Origin: Marilutibacter chinensis
Lineage (GTDB): Bacteria; Pseudomonadota; Gammaproteobacteria; Xanthomonadales; Xanthomonadaceae
Direction: 5' to 3'
Assembly (NCBI RefSeq): GCF_021725675.1
Contig: NZ_JAKJPO010000007.1
Span: 203,474 to 267,473, forward strand
DNA length: 64,000 nucleotides
A program made the position numbers and the translations under genes. Below the pieces are notes generated by a model. It ran no database searches. It was not told the origin of the DNA and saw only the letters and a program-made list of their open reading frames with translations. Below, piece after piece: positions 62,707 through 64,000 of this stretch (position 1 is its first letter; each line of letters starts with the position of its first letter).

Positions 62707-62732
62707 GTGGGCATGCTCCCAAAGCTGGACAC

Positions 62733-62766
62733 GGAACGGGCGCCGCAAGGCGCCCGTTCTGTTTCG
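62733..62766 (+). terminator. Rho-independent terminator of ahcY
   Basis: AACGGGCGCC and GGCGCCCGTT form a 10-bp stem with a GCAA loop, followed by CTGTTTC, 28 nt after the stop codon. Confidence 0.85.
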
Positions 62767-63073
62767 GGGACCGGCCGCTGCTGCCGGCGCCGCGGTCCAT
62801 CGCCGCGGCACCTAGTGAAGCCGCGCTGGCCGGGCACCTGCGGCTGTATCGAGACCGGACCGCTCATCGGCTTTGCCAGACAATCGATATCACCCCATTT
62901 CCGGGGCCCATCGGGTTATCACCCCACATTCGCAGCAATCTCCGCCCATACCACCCGCAAGTGCGCCCCGGGCCCAGCGCAAGGCGTTGTTTTCAATGAG
63001 ATGAGAGCAGTTGACGACCGCCAACGGCCTGGCTGACTATTCGATATCACCCCATTTCCGGGGTCTACTTGGT
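62767..63073. other. Region between ahcY and the integron cassettes
   Basis: No gene supported. It contains two identical 23-bp copies at 62884-62906 and 63041-63063 (the core GATATCACCCCATTTCC and GGGG on both sides), plus a partial third copy at 62915-62927 (GTTATCACCCCA). The second copy ends 10 nt before the first cassette boundary GTTAGGC. It may contain attI or cassette remnants, but no integrase gene is present here. Confidence 0.5.
62884..63063. repeat. Pair of 23-bp direct repeats before the cassette array
   Basis: Identical copies at 62884-62906 and 63041-63063, 157 bp apart, each containing TCGATATCACCCCATTTCCG followed by GGG. CCCC and GGGG within each unit can pair. A shortened copy lies at 62915-62927. 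Confidence 0.8.
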
Positions 63074-63080
63074 GTTAGGC
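63074..63080 (+). other. Integron recombination core site (left boundary of cassette 1)
   Basis: GTTAGGC fits the GTTRRRY core at which the integron integrase cuts between G and TT. GTTAGGCAGCAGACT here is the inverted partner (13 of 15) of AGACTGCTGCCTAAC at the end of cassette 1, as expected for a linearised cassette circle. Confidence 0.85.
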
Positions 63081-63093
63081 AGCAGACTAAAGA

Positions 63094-63387
63094 ATGCCGC
63101 ACTTCAAAGTTATCCTTTCAGGCCGCGGAATTGATTGCGCAGTCGGCGACGACCGGGCTGTTGGCTTCTTCACAACGAGACTAGTCAAAGCCCCTGATTT
63201 GGCTGAGGCTGAGTCGGTGGCAAAGGAGCTTGTTCTTTCTGAGTGGCGTCCTGGCGGCGAGTACTCGACTAGCAATCGCGGCCCAGTCCCCGTCCTCGTC
63301 GTTGAGGAATCATTCCCTCTTGGGCTCCTGGCAGGCATTTTTAGCCGCAGGCCAAGTGGCTACTCCTTCTATCGCCATGAGGACTAG
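63094..63387 (+). CDS. Integron cassette 1 protein, hypothetical
   Basis: A 97-residue protein of unknown family: PHFKVILSGRGIDCAVGDDR, then VGFFTTRLVKAPDLAEAESV with AKELVLSEW, and a C-terminal SFYRHED. Composition and lower GC (many AGT, TTT, GAT codons) differ sharply from the genomic neighbours, as usual for cassette genes. The gene fills the cassette between two core sites and ends 6 nt before attC. There is no promoter of its own; expression would come from a Pc promoter outside the visible stretch or from read-through. Confidence 0.8.
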   Translation: MPHFKVILSGRGIDCAVGDDRAVGFFTTRLVKAPDLAEAESVAKELVLSEWRPGGEYSTSNRGPVPVLVVEESFPLGLLAGIFSRRPSGYSFYRHED

Positions 63388-63393
63388 ACTGCT

Positions 63394-63453
63394 GCCTAAC
63401 AATTCATTCAAGCCGACGCCGCTTCGCGGCGCGGCTTAATTCAAGCGTTAGGC
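63394..63453 (+). other. attC site of cassette 1
   Basis: A 60-bp attC: GCCTAAC (63394-63400), then AATTCATTCAAGCCG, the hairpin CGCCGC-ttc-GCGGCG, GGCTTAATTCAAGC and GTTAGGC (63447-63453). The core sites and the imperfect palindrome fit the xanthomonad attC type whose read-through gives NNSFKPTPLRGAA. Confidence 0.93.
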
Positions 63454-63455
63454 CC

Positions 63456-63881
63456 ATGAATGTCGTCTTTCGCATCTGCTGGGGAATTGCGCTTCTTCTT
63501 CAACTCGCGCTTGTTGCCCTGCTCCTTTTCTCCTCGCTGTGGTTCGCCACTTCGCCACCTTGGCTCATAGTCTTGGCGCGCCTAGCCGCCGCCATCCCCT
63601 TGACCGGCCTCATTGTGAACCGGCCACTTCTCCATTGAGCCGTTTGGGTCTCGCTGCTTTTTGCTGCGCTTGCTCTGACTGCTGTCGGGGTAGTGGCGTC
63701 AGGGGACGTTGGCCTGAGCGGATTGAGCCAACAGGCGCTCGCGCCCAGAATATTCTTTGGCGCCGTACAGGTGATTTGTTTGTTGGGTTCATTCGTATAC
63801 GCCGCATCCAGCTCCCGCTGGCATGGGCCTAACAATTCATTCAAGCCGAAGCCGCTTCGCGGCTCGGCTTAATTCAGCAAC
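63456..63881 (+). pseudogene. Integron cassette 2, multi-TM protein broken by an in-frame TGA
   Basis: The open frame from 63456 gives 60 residues (MNVVFRICWGIALLLQLALV, then two hydrophobic helices) ending at a TGA (63636-63638). The same frame continues without break as AVWVSLLFAALALTAVGVVA and later IFFGAVQVICLLGSFVYAAS, a third and fourth helix, up to attC2, where the typical tail GPNNSFKPKPLRGSA ends with TAA. The intact gene would encode about 138 residues with four transmembrane segments. Either the TGA is a nonsense mutation or the 60-residue form is used. GC content and codons differ from the chromosome, as in cassette 1. Confidence 0.7.
63827..63876 (+). other. attC site of cassette 2, interrupted
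   Basis: GCCTAAC (63827-63833), AATTCATTCAAGCCG, the hairpin GAAGCCGC-ttc-GCGGCTC and GGCTTAATTCA match attC1, but the expected AAGCGTTAGGC end is missing. At about 63877 the sequence changes to GCAACTGTCTTG, the edge of an insertion sequence. CATGGGCCTAAC pairs perfectly with GTTAGGCCCATG at the start of cassette 2, confirming the cassette ends. Confidence 0.88.
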
Positions 63882-64000
63882 TGTCTTGTGAGCCCAGCTG
63901 TCAGGCAGTTAAGGCCCCTTCCGCACGCAGCTCGTCACGCCGTCTGGCATTGACGATGCCCAGCAGCTTGCGCATGCAGGCGACCAGCGCGACCTTGCCC
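63877..64000 (-). mobile_element. IS110/IS1111-family element inserted in attC2, partial
   Basis: The break in attC2 at about 63877 coincides with foreign sequence whose minus strand encodes the C-terminus of an IS110-type transposase. IS1111-group elements are known that target integron attC sites (the IS1111-attC subgroup). The far end is beyond the window. Confidence 0.78.
63901..64000 (-). CDS. IS110-family transposase, C-terminal end (cut by window)
   Basis: The minus strand reads GKVALVACMRKLLGIVNARR, then RDELRAEGALTA and a TGA stop at 63901-63903. KVALVACMRKLL is the conserved C-terminal motif of the IS110/IS1111 transposases (DEDD-type with C-terminal Ser domain). Only the last 32 residues are visible. 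The stop lies about 24 bp from the apparent element end in attC2. Confidence 0.85.
   Translation of the reverse strand, partial: GKVALVACMRKLLGIVNARRRDELRAEGALTA

Overview
The window looks like a chromosomal segment of a high-GC gammaproteobacterium of the Xanthomonadaceae (Lysobacter/Luteimonas/Xanthomonas neighbourhood). The reasons are the GC-rich codon use, the many TonB-dependent receptors, a GTP-type PEP carboxykinase, a GDT1-family gene behind a yybP-ykoY riboswitch, REP-type hairpins, and integron attC sites of the kind known from xanthomonads. The genus is inferred from gene content only; no 16S or marker search was possible.

Layout. 1-5.7 kb: the 3' part of a large TonB-dependent receptor, then two different 2OG-Fe(II) oxygenases and a TPR-sulfotransferase. 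5.7-11.6 kb: pckG, then a TetR regulator divergent from fadE with an operator-like palindrome over the fadE -10, then a hotdog thioesterase-like gene. 11.7-21.1 kb: a DUF922 metalloprotease broken at a poly-G tract, a Tat-exported SDR protein, an ATP/ADP-translocase-like transporter, a GMC oxidoreductase, lemA with an M48 protease, and a serine hydrolase. 21.3-27.4 kb: a lysine/alanine-rich histone H1-like protein with a long non-coding upstream region, gcvH - isomerase - gcvT, a secreted protein, nfeD and qmcA.

27.5-46.8 kb is rich in iron uptake. It holds a Fur-boxed FecA-like receptor, a Fur-boxed heme operon (hemP, heme receptor, DUF6607) and a siderophore receptor with a PepSY membrane protein. 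Between them lie an ECF sigma/anti-sigma-like/PDZ trio, an aldo-keto reductase, a Mn riboswitch with a GDT1 transporter, a GGDEF protein, a nucleoside transporter with a ribokinase, and a YegP-like protein.

46.8-62.8 kb: dusB, a methyltransferase, a YdjM-like hydrolase, an OlsF-like double acyltransferase coupled to an LpxH-like phosphoesterase, and the SAM-cycle genes metK and ahcY (the latter with an SAH riboswitch). Two related 'large protein + one-TM protein' modules (51.9-53.9 and 58.3-60.9 kb) stand out. One carries a YkuD-like Cys motif and follows a lipoprotein gene, which resembles an effector/immunity layout. They are the best candidate here for an undescribed system.

62.8-64.0 kb: an integron cassette array with two cassettes and two attC sites. 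The second attC is interrupted by an IS110/IS1111-family element whose transposase runs off the window.
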